Part shown: positions 1 to 10,324 of the stretch, in pieces
How positions within the stretch are numbered: the stretch's first letter is position 1
Layout: every line of letters begins with the position of its first letter
NCBI GenBank assembly: GCA_021432605.1
Contig: MU271148.1
Coordinates: 1,185,362 to 1,249,361, forward strand
Direction of reading: 5' to 3'
DNA length: 64,000 nt
From: Coniochaeta sp. PMI_546
Taxonomy: Eukaryota; Ascomycota; Sordariomycetes; Coniochaetales; Coniochaetaceae
Translations under genes and position numbers: made by a program
The notes under the pieces: model-generated
Database searches by the model: none
What the model saw: only the letters and a program-made list of their open reading frames with translations
What the model was told of the DNA's origin: nothing

Positions 1-119
1 CAAATAATTCTGCTCCAGTACGTACGTACCTTCCCTTAACGATATTTATACCCTGGGTTGGACCCGTGGCTCCTCCCCCACCAGCTCGGTTGTAGAGCGG
101 ACTTGGAATTTTGTTAACA

Positions 120-1666
120 ATGGCGCCAAACGAACCCTTTCCCGCCGAGCATTGCCAGTGGATAGTCCCTTCCACTCTACGCACTCTTCTTGAACCGTAA
201 GTCCGAGATTCTATCAGTTAATAGGTAATTAGTTCATTTTCTCTTGCCCTCTCGATGTGAACAAGCCTAACACTCTCTGAATTGACGGTTTGCAGCCTGA
301 TCTTAGTCGCCCTGATCGTCGCCTACCTGCCTCAGTACACGCGGACAGCGCACCATGGAACGTCAGGCATCTCGTCGCGCTGGACCCTCTGGCTGTGTCT
401 GGCCAGCAACATGCAGCTCGCCAGTCGCCTAGCCGCCATGAGGGGCTGGTTCGGCGTGCAATGCATCCTATGGCCCCCGGGGCCATCCATCCGGGAGCCC
501 TTCTGGTTCCATGTGTTTGGCATTCTCCTCCCGTATATCGAAGTAGCGGTGCAGTGGGCTTGCGCCATGATCTTGTCAGTGCATACCCGAGCTCGCATCC
601 ATCATCCTCTCATCCAAGAGTCATCCAACCTATCGTGGGGACAGACTAACACAGTCTCCACCAGCCTGTACCTCTTCGTCCATCACCGCAGTGCAGATGA
701 CTCGCATGTCCTCTCCCACCAGCCCATGGCAGCCTCTGAGGAGGCGGCCCTACCCGTCGCCAATGAGACCACGCCACTCAACAATAACAACAACAATAAC
801 AACAACTACTACTACTCATACAACAATCCCACGGCGGCGACCTTCATCCCCTCGCACCATATTGTATCCTACGTCACCACCATCTTCATGCTCTTCGTCC
901 CCCTTGCCCTCGTTCTCCTCTTCACCTACTTCCCTTAACCCAATCTCGACTGGGGCGGCGCCCTGTGGCAGGGCTACGTCCGCCTCGTCATACACTTTGT
1001 CTACGTCGCCATCTCGCTGCTCGCCAGCCTATACGCGGCCTACGTACAGATCGCCGATGCGCTGCAGACCCCGCCCGGCCCGCGGCCTCCGCCCGGCCTC
1101 AGCCTGTTGTCGCTAGCCCTGCAGACCGTGGTCCTGCTGGCGCTGGGCGTGCTGCAGCTCCGCGTGGTGCGCCCGGACCCGGCCTACGTGCCGCCGCCGC
1201 CGCCTCAGGATCCGATCAACCAGCCGCCTCAGACGCCCCTCCATTTGCTGTGGACATGGTTCGTCATAGAGGGGAATGTCGGGGTCAATTATCTGATCCT
1301 AGGCGTGGCGCACGCCGTTACTTTCTTAATTCGGGTTAGATAAGACGCCAAATCCGGCTTCTCCGACAGTCGGTCAATTGTTTAGGCTAGCTCCCGGTAC
1401 TTAGTTGTGGCTCAGATCAAAGCGGTAGGTAGCTCTGGGCCAATGACGGAATTAGGATTTGGAGAAGAGGTTCGTTTTCGTCATAACCTCTGTAGGGAAA
1501 CGGCTGGGATGCTTTGTTAGACTTCTTGCGTATTTGGGCATTTAGCGATAGGAGGAAACACGCTGTTCCTGAGAGCGGGACGGCGAATAAGCTGCTTGGG
1601 CTACCAGCACCGCGGAGTGATGTGCGAGCTGCTATTAAGGAGTATCTGGAAAACAGGGACCTGTAG
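120..1666 (+). CDS. PQ-loop-like multi-pass membrane protein, interrupted by an in-frame TAA
   Basis: Exon 1 is 120-196 (ATG at 120, donor GTAAGT at 197) and exon 2 starts at 296 after TTTGCAG. The spliced start reads into a membrane segment followed by LPQYTRTAHHGTSGISS, which resembles the PQ-loop of seven-helix lysosomal/vacuolar transporters. Several further hydrophobic helices follow, and a degenerate second repeat (VQIADALQTPPG...PPGLSLLSLALQ). The same frame runs from 296 to 1343 except for a TAA at 936-938. The stop could be removed by a 60-nt in-phase intron at 912-971 (weak donor GTTCTC, acceptor GTGGCAG) or it could inactivate the gene. A last exon at 1496-1666 is plausible: acceptor CTCTGTAG, frame open to TAG, sequence ending AAIKEYLENRDL; its donor at 1335 (GTTAGA) is also weak. 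Likely a vacuolar or endomembrane solute carrier. The family call is moderate and the exon structure after 900 is uncertain. Confidence 0.55.
780..815 (+). repeat. AAC/TAC trinucleotide run inside the PQ-loop gene
   Basis: An AAC/AAT run followed by TAC codons encodes nine Asn and three Tyr in a hydrophilic loop between two membrane helices. Simple-repeat expansion in a loop is the likely origin. Confidence 0.85.
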
Positions 1667-2218
1667 GTCTATCGCATCTGTTTTCGGCGTCGCGAGATGA
1701 TGTTCATACTATAGCAAGCATATAATACACTGCTCTTACCGAAGTTGATGAATGCTGATGAGGAAGGTGTGGTCATGTTACATCGATTTCAAGCTATGGT
1801 CATGATGCAAGCTGTGGCAACTCTGTCGGAATCGTCAATACAGAAGTTCAAAGCTATAATGGCGAGGCCATTTTTCAGGTCGTCCTCTCCGTAAGCCACT
1901 CTCTATACCATTCAAACTAACCAGTTCCGCCCCCGCCCGAGCCACCACAAGCACCAGAATCGAAACAGGTACAGAGACCAGAGAAGACGGTGTCGCAAAT
2001 GGCTACGCGGGCACCTGTTAGCCTCATCTCAAGGAGCAAACAACGAATCATATAGGGACCTCACCTTTAATAGCCTGCTCTCCCTGCTCCAAAGGTTGAT
2101 CGCCTGCAGACGCCAGCCCATAGAAATAGCAAGCAGCCCAGTTAGCCCATCCGAAAAGTCCACCGCTCCCGGCAACCTGGCACCCTAGTACAATGTCAGC
2201 AACCACTTGAAACACTTT
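1667..2218. other. Intergenic spacer, nothing recognised
   Basis: Spacer between two converging genes (3' end of the PQ-loop gene and 3' end of the secreted-protein gene). No convincing ORF, tRNA or repeat was seen. Confidence 0.6.
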
Positions 2219-2626
2219 TCATATCAAATTCCATCGCTTACAAGCATCCATATAGTCACCCTCGATGCTCCCCGGATCCGAGCCATCCGGCGTCTTGGAC
2301 GGGGGCGGATCGCCGGGACAGGAGACCGGCATGCCCAGGCTTCCGTCCTCCCCGCCGGTGGTGAAGTAACAGGCCCCTCCTTGGCTGTGGCTCAAGGGCG
2401 GCTCGCCGCCTAGGCCCAGGCAGTCGACGCACGCCACGGTGAAGCCGTCGGAGCCGACGCAGTAGAGGTTTCCCTGCGAGTGCGGCCCGAGGTTGTCGTC
2501 GACGCAGTGTTGAGCTGCGTCTTGGCGAAGTGATAGCACTGCATTGTCATGTCTGGATGGTGCTGTTACGACGGGAGAGACATGGAAGCCGAGACTGGCA
2601 ACGGCGATGAGTGTTTGCAGGAGCAT
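2219..2626 (-). CDS. Small secreted cysteine-containing protein (135 aa)
   Basis: Single-exon ORF starting at ATG 2626. Residues 1-21 (MLLQTLIAVASLGFHVSPVV) form a typical signal peptide. The mature part is short, acidic and Gly/Pro-rich, with seven Cys (QHC, YC, VAC-VDC, GAC, VSC, DAC). No known domain was recognised. Size, signal peptide and Cys content fit a secreted effector-like or cell-wall-associated protein, but function is unknown. The frame stays open upstream of the ATG into a 19-bp minisatellite that begins 26 bases before the start codon. The signal peptide argues that translation starts at 2626 and not inside the repeat. Confidence 0.65.
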   Translation of the reverse strand: MLLQTLIAVASLGFHVSPVVTAPSRHDNAVLSLRQDAAQHCVDDNLGPHSQGNLYCVGSDGFTVACVDCLGLGGEPPLSHSQGGACYFTTGGEDGSLGMPVSCPGDPPPSKTPDGSDPGSIEGDYMDACKRWNLI

Positions 2627-2652
2627 TGTCGCTGTATGTTTGTCAAAGTTGT

Positions 2653-2897
2653 GTTCTTGCTGCTTCTCTGTGTTCTTGCTGCTTCTCTGTGTTCTTGCTG
2701 CTTCTCTGTGTTCTTGCTGCTTCTCTGTGTTCTNNNNNNNNNNNNNNNNNNNNNNNNNNNNNNNNNNNNNNNNNNNNNNNNNNNNNNNNNNNNNNNNNNN
2801 NNNNNNNNNNNNNNNNNNTGTGTTCTTGCTGCTTCTCTGTGTTCTTGCTGCTTCTCTGTGTTCTTGCTGCTTCTCTGTGTTCTTGCTGCTTCTCTGT
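2653..2897. repeat. 19-bp minisatellite (gttcttgctgcttctctgt) interrupted by an assembly gap
   Basis: Perfect units start at 2653, 2672, 2691 and 2710, with a partial unit at 2729. They resume at 2822, 2841, 2860 and 2879, and decay at 2898. The unit is 19 bp, so every reading frame cycles through all three phases and stays open on both strands, giving artefactual ORFs. It lies directly upstream of the secreted-protein gene on the minus strand. Confidence 0.97.
2734..2818. other. Assembly gap (85 N)
   Basis: A run of 85 undetermined bases lies inside the minisatellite. The distance between unit starts on its two sides (2729 to 2822, 93 bases) is not a multiple of 19, so the N count is probably not the true missing length. 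Confidence 0.99.
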
Positions 2898-2907
2898 GTT
2901 CTCTCTG

Positions 2908-4161
2908 CTAGACGTGACTATGCTGGTCGAGAAATCGCAGAACAGGCGCGACTTTATATACTTGTGGCTCTCTCAGCTCCTCCATATTGATTGCCTGCCC
3001 AAAGACGCTTGTTGTGGCTGGAAAGGGGCTAATTATGGCAAACCGAATATCGACTGGCGACTTCTTGCCAAGAGAAGTCATCGGTGGAATACGACCAATA
3101 CGAATGATGTTTGGTCTTGAATTTTTCTCTCGATCTACGATCAACACTATGAAGTCATTGTTGACAGAAAATATCACATTTTACTGACGCTGCTGTTCTT
3201 CAATGTCTTGGCGTCCTACCATTGTCAGCATGAGTGGCAGATCGTTCCCTAGACTGTAGATATTCTGAGGCACCCCCAGGTTCCAATGGTGACTTCTCAC
3301 TTACCGTCAGTCTTTTTACAGCATTCGGAGCGCCGTAGCTTGGGTAAGTAGTAGAGGTTGGACCCCTAATAGGGAGATGATTGACCTACAAGACCGTGAT
3401 GTATACGAGATTTGACCAGTAATTGGCTATCTCGTAGTTTCTCCTGAATCTGCACATGCGTCATATCTATTTTAAGCATGCCCAACAGCTCTTGGCAAGG
3501 CGAGACAGTGTCCAGTCCGTCTAACCACGTATTGCGGCACTGCGACTGAGACGTTTTGTCAGGTAGACTCAGACGCGGAACAGAGATATACTTAAGAGAA
3601 CCCATCTGACAACAAGAGACAATGTCGGATGCTAGACTCACAGACGGGTTCCGGTATAACATACGTGCGAAGTCAATGCTGCCTAGATGAACTAGTCAAC
3701 AGGTGATGGGGCCAAGTAACAACGCTGGGGCAAGTGCTAAAGGCCTACAACATCGGCGATTCCTGATGGTAACTCACCTGATTACCAATTCAGCTGTGAC
3801 TCGCTTTCTTTGTCTATAGGAGAGCCAACGGCATATGGAGTACGTATAGTCGCACGTGCTGGAAGAAACGGCTCGAAGAATACTATATGTTAAAGCCAGG
3901 GGAGGAATGCTAATAGAAACTCGCTGACTTGGTTCAGATAATGTAAAAGCCATCCATGGTATCAATAACCGCTTAATGCAAACATGGTCCCGCATACACA
4001 CGAATACATGCAAAGATCCCAGTAATTTTCACCCGTATGCCTTCTTCCTCTTGTGCCGTTCGTGGTGGAATGCTATTCCAATGCAAACCTGCGCGCCAGC
4101 GCAATTTCATAAATCATAACTCGGACCTTATATCATACACTTGCACCTAGTCCAGCCCCTG
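2908..4161. other. Intergenic spacer, nothing recognised
   Basis: Only short ORFs without recognisable domains are present (the longest is 98 codons on the minus strand at 3366-3662). It holds the shared upstream side of the secreted-protein gene and the 3' flank of the rhodopsin-domain gene. Confidence 0.6.
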
Positions 4162-5421
4162 TCAAAGTTTGTGAACACTGGCCATCTCGTAAGTAGTCGT
4201 CTCGCGATGCTGCAGGTCGAAGTCGGAGTCCAGGACACTGGTCGTCATGGTCCCCGGCCAGTTACGTTTGAGAGCACTATCCGGGCTCGTAAGCGGAGTG
4301 GAGAAGTGGCTAAAATCACTGAAGTCGCTCTTCTTTCGCGCAGGGGCAGGTATGGCCAGATGGCCACGGTCCGACGACAAGGCGGAGGGGAGCTGCGATG
4401 ATTGTGACGGTGTCTCGGTTCGGTGATAACGATAGAAATGCGGGACTGAGTAGACTTTCATGGTGTTTTTGATTAGCACACGCAGCGCGGGTATGGATGC
4501 TGCTATAATGGAGAGCGAGATTTCGGCTGTTGCGAGAGTCATGAGAGTAATGGTGGCGATGGTGTCAGGGTTGCTGATGGCGCCGAGGGTGGCCGTCTTC
4601 GCGATGGAAGTTAGTCCGGCGAAGACGCCCATGCTCATAGCGATGAGAACGCCGAGACGTTCCTTTCTATTCAGGCTGAGTCTTCTGATGATGGTCCATG
4701 GTAAGATGGCTAGGCAGAGATCCATTACCCCAGACCAAGCTGGACGCCGTCAGCATATGACGTGTAGCAGCGAAAGAAACGAGCGCTCACTGGAGGAAAA
4801 AGAGTTATAGGTGATGATGACATGCGAGTTCCAGCAAGTTCCCGGCACGGTTGAGTCCCACAACCTCTTGACAGGTGTGCACTGCACGTAGGTGAAGAGG
4901 GCGCTCAGACCGAGGAAAAGGTTGACCGTGATGATACAGAACCACACGAAGCGACGCTTCCAGTTCTGCGAGAAGCGCAAGAGGGTGATGGCGAAAGAGG
5001 TTTTGCTCCATGCAGCAGCCGTAATGGAGCAGACCCCCGTCACATTGGAGACGAATAGGTATGTTGGCCAGTCCGTGATATCCCAGCTGTGCTTTCCAAA
5101 CCCGTAGTGTACGCAGACAGACAGCATTGCGGTCTGGGCTACTAGAGCCGCCTGCGAAGGTTAGTCGGACCACATCTTGCTGACAGTGACGGGCTGAGCT
5201 CTCACCGAGGCAGCAATGAGAACATAGTCGTCCCACCACAAGCCCCTCCTTATGCTGAATTTGCAGTAAAGGCGTAGGCAAAGAAAGACAAGTGCTGCGC
5301 CAGTCAAGATCCAGATGGCAATGTTTAGGTTCGGGCCTAGATTATCGTGAGGCAGGTTCGCGGTGGAAGCACTGTCTCGGGTCTCTAGAAAGACCGTGTC
5401 TGAGGCGACAGTCGGAGCCAT
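4162..5421 (-). CDS. Fungal rhodopsin-domain integral membrane protein (384 aa)
   Basis: Three exons: 5421-5206, 5151-4791 and 4739-4162. The introns are 54 and 51 nt with GTGAGA and GTGAGC donors and CAG acceptors, and all phases agree. The start is the ATG at 5421. The product has about seven hydrophobic helices with family landmarks: LCLRLYCKFSIRRGLWWDDY after helix 1, VHYGFGKH, a WSKTSFAITLLRF segment, and TWSGVMDLCLAILPW followed by KERLGV. This is the fungal rhodopsin-like (Pth11-related) domain that follows N-terminal residues facing outside; no CFEM domain is present. The C-terminal ~100 residues are a Ser/Thr-rich cytoplasmic tail. Members are plasma-membrane proteins, a few of which act in surface sensing; the ligand is unknown here. 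Confidence 0.85.
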
Positions 5422-6989
5422 CAATGCGTCATTGGTGCTGTCCAGACTCGCCGTGCATGGCGAATGGTAGCGACGACAGATTTGATCTTACGTGGGAGCA
5501 TCAAGAATGAACTTGATCCGACCTCAGGGTAAGTCCCCAATATGTAGTCCCGCTACCGGGATCTGAGCCTTACCGGTCTAAGAGAGGTCGGGTCCGATCT
5601 GCTGATCGAAGAGATTTGGCCAGGTTTGGGAAGACGGGCCATTTTGCTAAGTTCGCGCTATTGATGGACCTAAATCTCACGGGCCGCGATGCCAGTGCTA
5701 CCAACGAGACCCGGACGGTGGACTAAGCTCGTTCAAGCTAGGCCGGCCACACGGCGACATGGCACGGACCTGCTTTTCCCCGGCTCTCACTGCCCTTTGG
5801 ATCCATTGCGCCGGGCAACTGGAACAGATTGGTGGTGCTACGAGCTCACCGGAGTGGAGGTCTTGACAAGGGTGCGGAGAACGGTGAACCTGCGGGCTTG
5901 TCTTTGGTCAGAATGGCGGGCATGTGGGCACGACGCGCGACATGCGAAATGCGGGGAGCGTCCGAGAGCGCAGTCGGGGATTTGGTGTTGCAACATTGGA
6001 GACATGGCAGGTTAGAGAGAAAGACTGGTGTGTGCATGTCCTGTTTCAACAGTCAGCTATTTTAGGACTTGAGTGTCAGAATGGCTGGCACAATCACAGC
6101 TCACCATCGAGAGAAGGCTGCTTGTCTCTCTAAATGATGCCTTAGACCTCAACATTACGTGCACGCTCACTTTCACCATGGTAGTGTGAAGTCCCAGCCG
6201 GAATAATGCTGAGACTGGGTGTCGCAGAGCTCCCGGCGAAGTTCTTTCCCAGATTGGACAAGCTGCAGTTCACGGCCGCTCCTTCCCAGGTTACAGCGGA
6301 CGATCTCGGTCCGTGCAACCCTAAAGTGGGTCAAAGTACCTAAGCGAAGCCTCCAGATCCAAGCTATTCAACTGCTCGCGAAGCGCTGTAGCCTGCAGCA
6401 TCGGCAAGCGATTTCGTAACGTTGCTTGGCAGTCGGCACCCTTGGACTCGGTGCCAGTTTTCTTACACGAAGCCTTCGTTAATCTTCTTTGATCTCCTCA
6501 CGGATCGCCGGCAGGGCTGGTTCCTTGAATGCCTGCAGTCGTCCTTGCACTGTTCGATCAGTGACTGTGAGCCTGGTGAACGTCCCGTCTAAACGAATTC
6601 GAAACTCCTGACGTCGAGTTGAGAAGACTGGGCGTGTCTCGCCCCCAAAGCTCAGACATTGCACACGTCCAGCCACCCGCTGTCGCCAGATGTCATCTCA
6701 TGCAGCCACAACGATCATGATCCACGGTGACAATGTGCTGATTTACGGAGGTTCCATGGTTGAAGCGCTGATTTTACACGTGGGAAATGAGCTTCATGGC
6801 CAGTGCTGCATGTCCCTGATATTTCGCTCAATTATCGTTACTCAGCATGTGGCTGGCAAGCATCGCCTTTGCATAGCTAATAGCAAAACAATGGAGATTA
6901 GGTAGTCTAAGTACAAGAGTGGAATGCCCCTTCCCAACGCCTGGAACCCATATATGACTGCGCACCATAGCCATCAGACCTCCGACACT
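5422..6989. other. Intergenic spacer, nothing recognised
   Basis: Spacer upstream of the rhodopsin-domain gene and downstream of the glutathione transferase gene. Overlapping ORFs of 60-110 codons at 5689-6133 show no domain and look like chance frames in GC-rich DNA. Confidence 0.55.
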
Positions 6990-7673
6990 TCAGCTGCTCT
7001 TCTTTGTGAGCTCCTTGCTACGATCAGTTTTTGGCGGATCAGCTCCTAAGAGTAACTCCATCCCCGGATCCGCCTTCGCCATGGCCCTCTGGTAAGCCTC
7101 TCTCTTCCCGATCCGCTGGAGATACCCAAGGATGCCGTCATACCCAGCCCAGCTCAAGCCGGACCAATGCCGCCATGTCGTAAGTGGGAACATGATCATC
7201 ACATCCGCCGCCGTGAACTCATCTCCAGCAAGCCACTCATTCGACTTCAGTCGCTCGTCCAGCAACTTCAGACTTCTCGCAAACCTGTCCTCCGCAATCC
7301 TGGAAGTTGGGCTATCCCCTCCCGTCGCTCTTGCCGCCATGACGCGGATAGTGGTGGGCATGAAACTGGCGTTGCCCCAGTGCCACCAGTACAAAAAGTC
7401 CGGATAGGCTGGATGCGACGGAGGCAGAAATAGTCTGCCGCCGCCGTGCCGGTGAGCGATATACTCAAGACAGGCGCCACTCTCGGCCAGCGTCAGGTCG
7501 CCGTCCTGGATCACCGGCGCGGTGCCCTGCGGGTGCAGCGCCTTGTACTCGGGCGGCGCCATGATCGGCGCACGGTCGTAAAGCTTGAGTTCGTAGTCGA
7601 TGCCGAGTTCCTCGCAAAGCCACGGCACACGCTCCGACTGCGACACGTGCAGGTGGTGCACTGTAAGCACCAT
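6990..7673 (-). CDS. Glutathione S-transferase family protein (227 aa)
   Basis: Intronless ORF from ATG 7673. The N-terminal thioredoxin-like domain (about residues 1-80) contains SQSERVPWLCEELGIDYEL, the cis-Pro motif GTAPVIQDGDLTLAESGACLEYI (written in part) and the conserved ES pair that binds the glutathione gamma-glutamyl group. The helical C-terminal domain (about 95-205) has the capping-box-like region WLAGDEFTAADVMIMFPL. Length is normal for the family. It is most like fungal cytosolic enzymes that conjugate glutathione to electrophiles in detoxification; the substrate cannot be told from sequence. The C-terminus is Lys/Ser rich (DRSKELTKKSS) and is not a clear targeting signal. Confidence 0.92.
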   Translation of the reverse strand: MVLTVHHLHVSQSERVPWLCEELGIDYELKLYDRAPIMAPPEYKALHPQGTAPVIQDGDLTLAESGACLEYIAHRHGGGRLFLPPSHPAYPDFLYWWHWGNASFMPTTIRVMAARATGGDSPTSRIAEDRFARSLKLLDERLKSNEWLAGDEFTAADVMIMFPLTTWRHWSGLSWAGYDGILGYLQRIGKREAYQRAMAKADPGMELLLGADPPKTDRSKELTKKSS

Positions 7674-9151
7674 GGTTCCTGATGTTGCTGATGATGGCCC
7701 CGAGCTTCGAATCTCTGTATATGTTGTTGACTAGTAAGTGCCCTGTTCTATAGAGCGCCTGCGGAGAGGAGAGCGGAGAAGCTGACGTTCAAATAGCTCC
7801 TCGGTTCCCAATTCGCGTACTAGTCAGGGTCTAGTAAAACTCGCCAAGAACTCTAAACGCATCCTTCTCCTGCGAACTTGACATCTCTTCCTGAACTTTC
7901 CTAACCCCGTCGTACCGCCGTTAGGGCCGAATCAATGAACTCTTCAAACGCAGCCATCGTGTCCAGTGTTACGGAATGGAACGGGTTGTGATATGACTCA
8001 CATCGAGAAAAACAATCCCTGAACCAATGATCAATACACTTGATTGTCGACAACTCAACGGGTCATAACTTCAAAACACCAGCATCGATTTTCATGGCAG
8101 TTCACAACAAAACCCGAGCTCACAATGTTCAGAACAGAGACGCGCGACGGGCTGTGAGTCACAGTTCAAGCGTCGACGAGACTCATCAGGTCAGATGAGT
8201 TCGGAGCGCCGCGATGTCCGACAGAGCCATGCCGACTTTCTCTCGATATCTACGATAGTCATTTTCGCTAATCTACTCGGTGCAAAGTCTGGCAATTGGA
8301 GTAAATCTACTTCTTTATCAAACCCGCCAGCCGTCTTCTGTTCTGAATGCTCCAACTGTCCCAAGCCAATCTCAGAATGTGAGAGTTTCCAAAGGCGGTC
8401 TTTCGGCAACACTAGAAGACGTTTTATCAAATTCAATGTGCTCAGCATTCAACAATCTGGCCATATACTCACTGCCCATGCAAGCCACAGTTGAACGCCT
8501 GTCACCACGTACAACCGCCCGACAGTGTCAAATATTCAGGTCGAGACGCGGAAATACGGGATGCACGCGTAAAGTACCGAGCAGGAGTAGGCCCACACGC
8601 ATAGGTAGGTTTAATAAGACATAACGAAGGGTTCATCGTAGCAACGTTAGAGACATACGTTGCTGGTTCATTCTATATTCAATCTTCTTTACTCGTGAAA
8701 TTTAAGTCTATAGCAACCAGCATATCTGCTCAGCGCGATAAGTCGGGCTGGCGACTGCCAGAACAGCAGCTACACTCACAGTACCACGGCTTGACAACCA
8801 AGACTTGTGCCACAATACTCGAGACTCGAGAGTCGTGACATAGGGATGCGTTTGCTATGTACGTCTCGGACATAGTATGGTCCGAAAAGATATATACAGT
8901 CGTGATCGCACTACGCACAAACTTTTCCTTCCAGTCGAGTATTTTTTACAGACTCTCCCCGGCAATTCGAGCTCCCATCTGACACATACTGTCAAGTCGT
9001 TTAGAGCGTCGAGAATGTCCATGAGCTCTGCCAGCTATAGGCTTCGCCCGGGCCGGTGATCTCGGCATCAACGCGTCCCCACTCAGGGCTACACGAGTTC
9101 AAAACGTTAGCAGGCCACCCTCTCACTACCGCAACTACATCCCGGTAAGAC
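7674..9151. other. Intergenic spacer, nothing recognised
   Basis: Upstream region of the glutathione transferase gene and 3' flank of the epimerase gene. Opposite-strand ORFs at 8191-8624 mirror each other and have no domain. Confidence 0.55.
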
Positions 9152-10324
9152 TTACTGGTTGATCCCATCAACATAGTCCTGCGCCTCGATGGCCACACAA
9201 GAGCTACTCGTCACATTCTTATGGCTCGCCGTACCCTGCGTGCTCTTCAGCGGCGCGGTGCCATCACTCCAATAGCACGAGTACACCTGCGCGCCCGTCT
9301 GGTCCGTCCTGAGGTCCGCCCTGATCCCGCTCCACGGACTGGCCAGCGTCAGCACCGACGCGTCCTTCGGGGCATTATCAAAGATCCAGAACCCGTTGTA
9401 CCCGGCACACGTCCCACCGCAGTTACCGGCGAAGCCGGCCGCGCCGACGGCATGTCCGAAGCTGATGTTGCTGGCGCTCGCGAAATCGTTGACGCTCCCC
9501 GGCGCGGCGGTCAGGATCTTGCCCGTCGGCAACGCGCCGTCGTCGAGCTCCAGGTATCGCTTGGAGTAGGGCAGGTGCAGCGTGTGGTCCCAGATCAGGT
9601 CCGAGGCCGGGTTCTTGTAGGCGTCGAGGTTGAAGTACGTGTGCTGGGTGAGCATCAGGGGTGTCTTGGCCTCGGGTGAGATGGCCTGCATCAGAATCTT
9701 CCAGGTGCTGTTGGCGACACTGTAGGTCACGCTGGCGTAGACCTGCCCGATCATGCCGAGGGAGGAGTTGGAGGGGTCCGAGATGTTGAAGGTGATGGAG
9801 TCGGCGGTGAGTGCGGTCACGTTCCAGAAGCGGTAGGACCAGTTGTTTGTCCCGCTGTGCAGCGTGTTGTTGCCGTCATTCACTTGGGTGTGGTATGTCG
9901 TGTTGTCGATCTTGTACGTGGCGTGGCCAATGCGGTTGACGTAGCGGCCCGGGATGGAGTTGTACACTGGGTGCCCAGGGTCCACAGCTGTGCACTGTCA
10001 GCATGTGCTAGTCCAAGTTGTCACAATCCGATGGAGGGGGTTATCATACGATAGTAAGAGATATTGTCATATCCCAGCACGACGTCTACATCCATTCCCA
10101 TTTTGTCCTTGACAAACAGGTTGGTAAGACTAGCTCCATAGTCGATGAACTATTGAAGGGTTAGTCTCGCCTAAACTTATAGTGACTTTCAGGTTACGAA
10201 CTTGAGCTTTGATACCGGGTGCTGAGATGGTATACTTTCCATCTGCTCCCGGTGCAAAGGCCGAGTCCAGGCCCATGACAGCCACCGCTTGCGCGATGAC
10301 TGTGAAGATCGCTGACAAACGCAT
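9152..10324 (-). CDS. Secreted aldose 1-epimerase (mutarotase, 352 aa)
   Basis: Three exons: 10324-10202, 10149-10050 and 9987-9152, with introns of 52 and 62 nt and consistent phases. The N-terminus MRLSAIFTVIAQAVAVMG is a predicted signal peptide. The spliced product reads FIDYGASLTNLFVKDKMG, then DPGHPVYNSIPGRYVNRIG, NNTLHSGTNNWSYRFW, the catalytic His region LTQHTYFNLD and the C-terminal catalytic Glu region SCVAIEAQDY, in the order of galactose mutarotase enzymes. It would interconvert alpha and beta anomers of hexoses outside the cell, helping uptake or oxidation of sugars released from polysaccharides. Length fits the extracellular fungal members. Confidence 0.93.

Noticed and set aside
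2544-3120. Three overlapping plus-strand ORFs through the minisatellite
   Set aside because: They exist only because a 19-bp unit without stops keeps all frames open; the N-run is inside them and no domain is present.
5689-6133. Overlapping short plus ORFs with Arg/Trp-rich sequence
   Set aside because: No domain, no splice-consistent extension and mutual overlap in several frames.
8191-8624. Opposing ORFs of 85-114 codons
   Set aside because: They mirror each other on both strands and show nothing protein-like.
9221-9679. 152-codon plus-strand ORF
   Set aside because: Antisense shadow of the aldose 1-epimerase gene.
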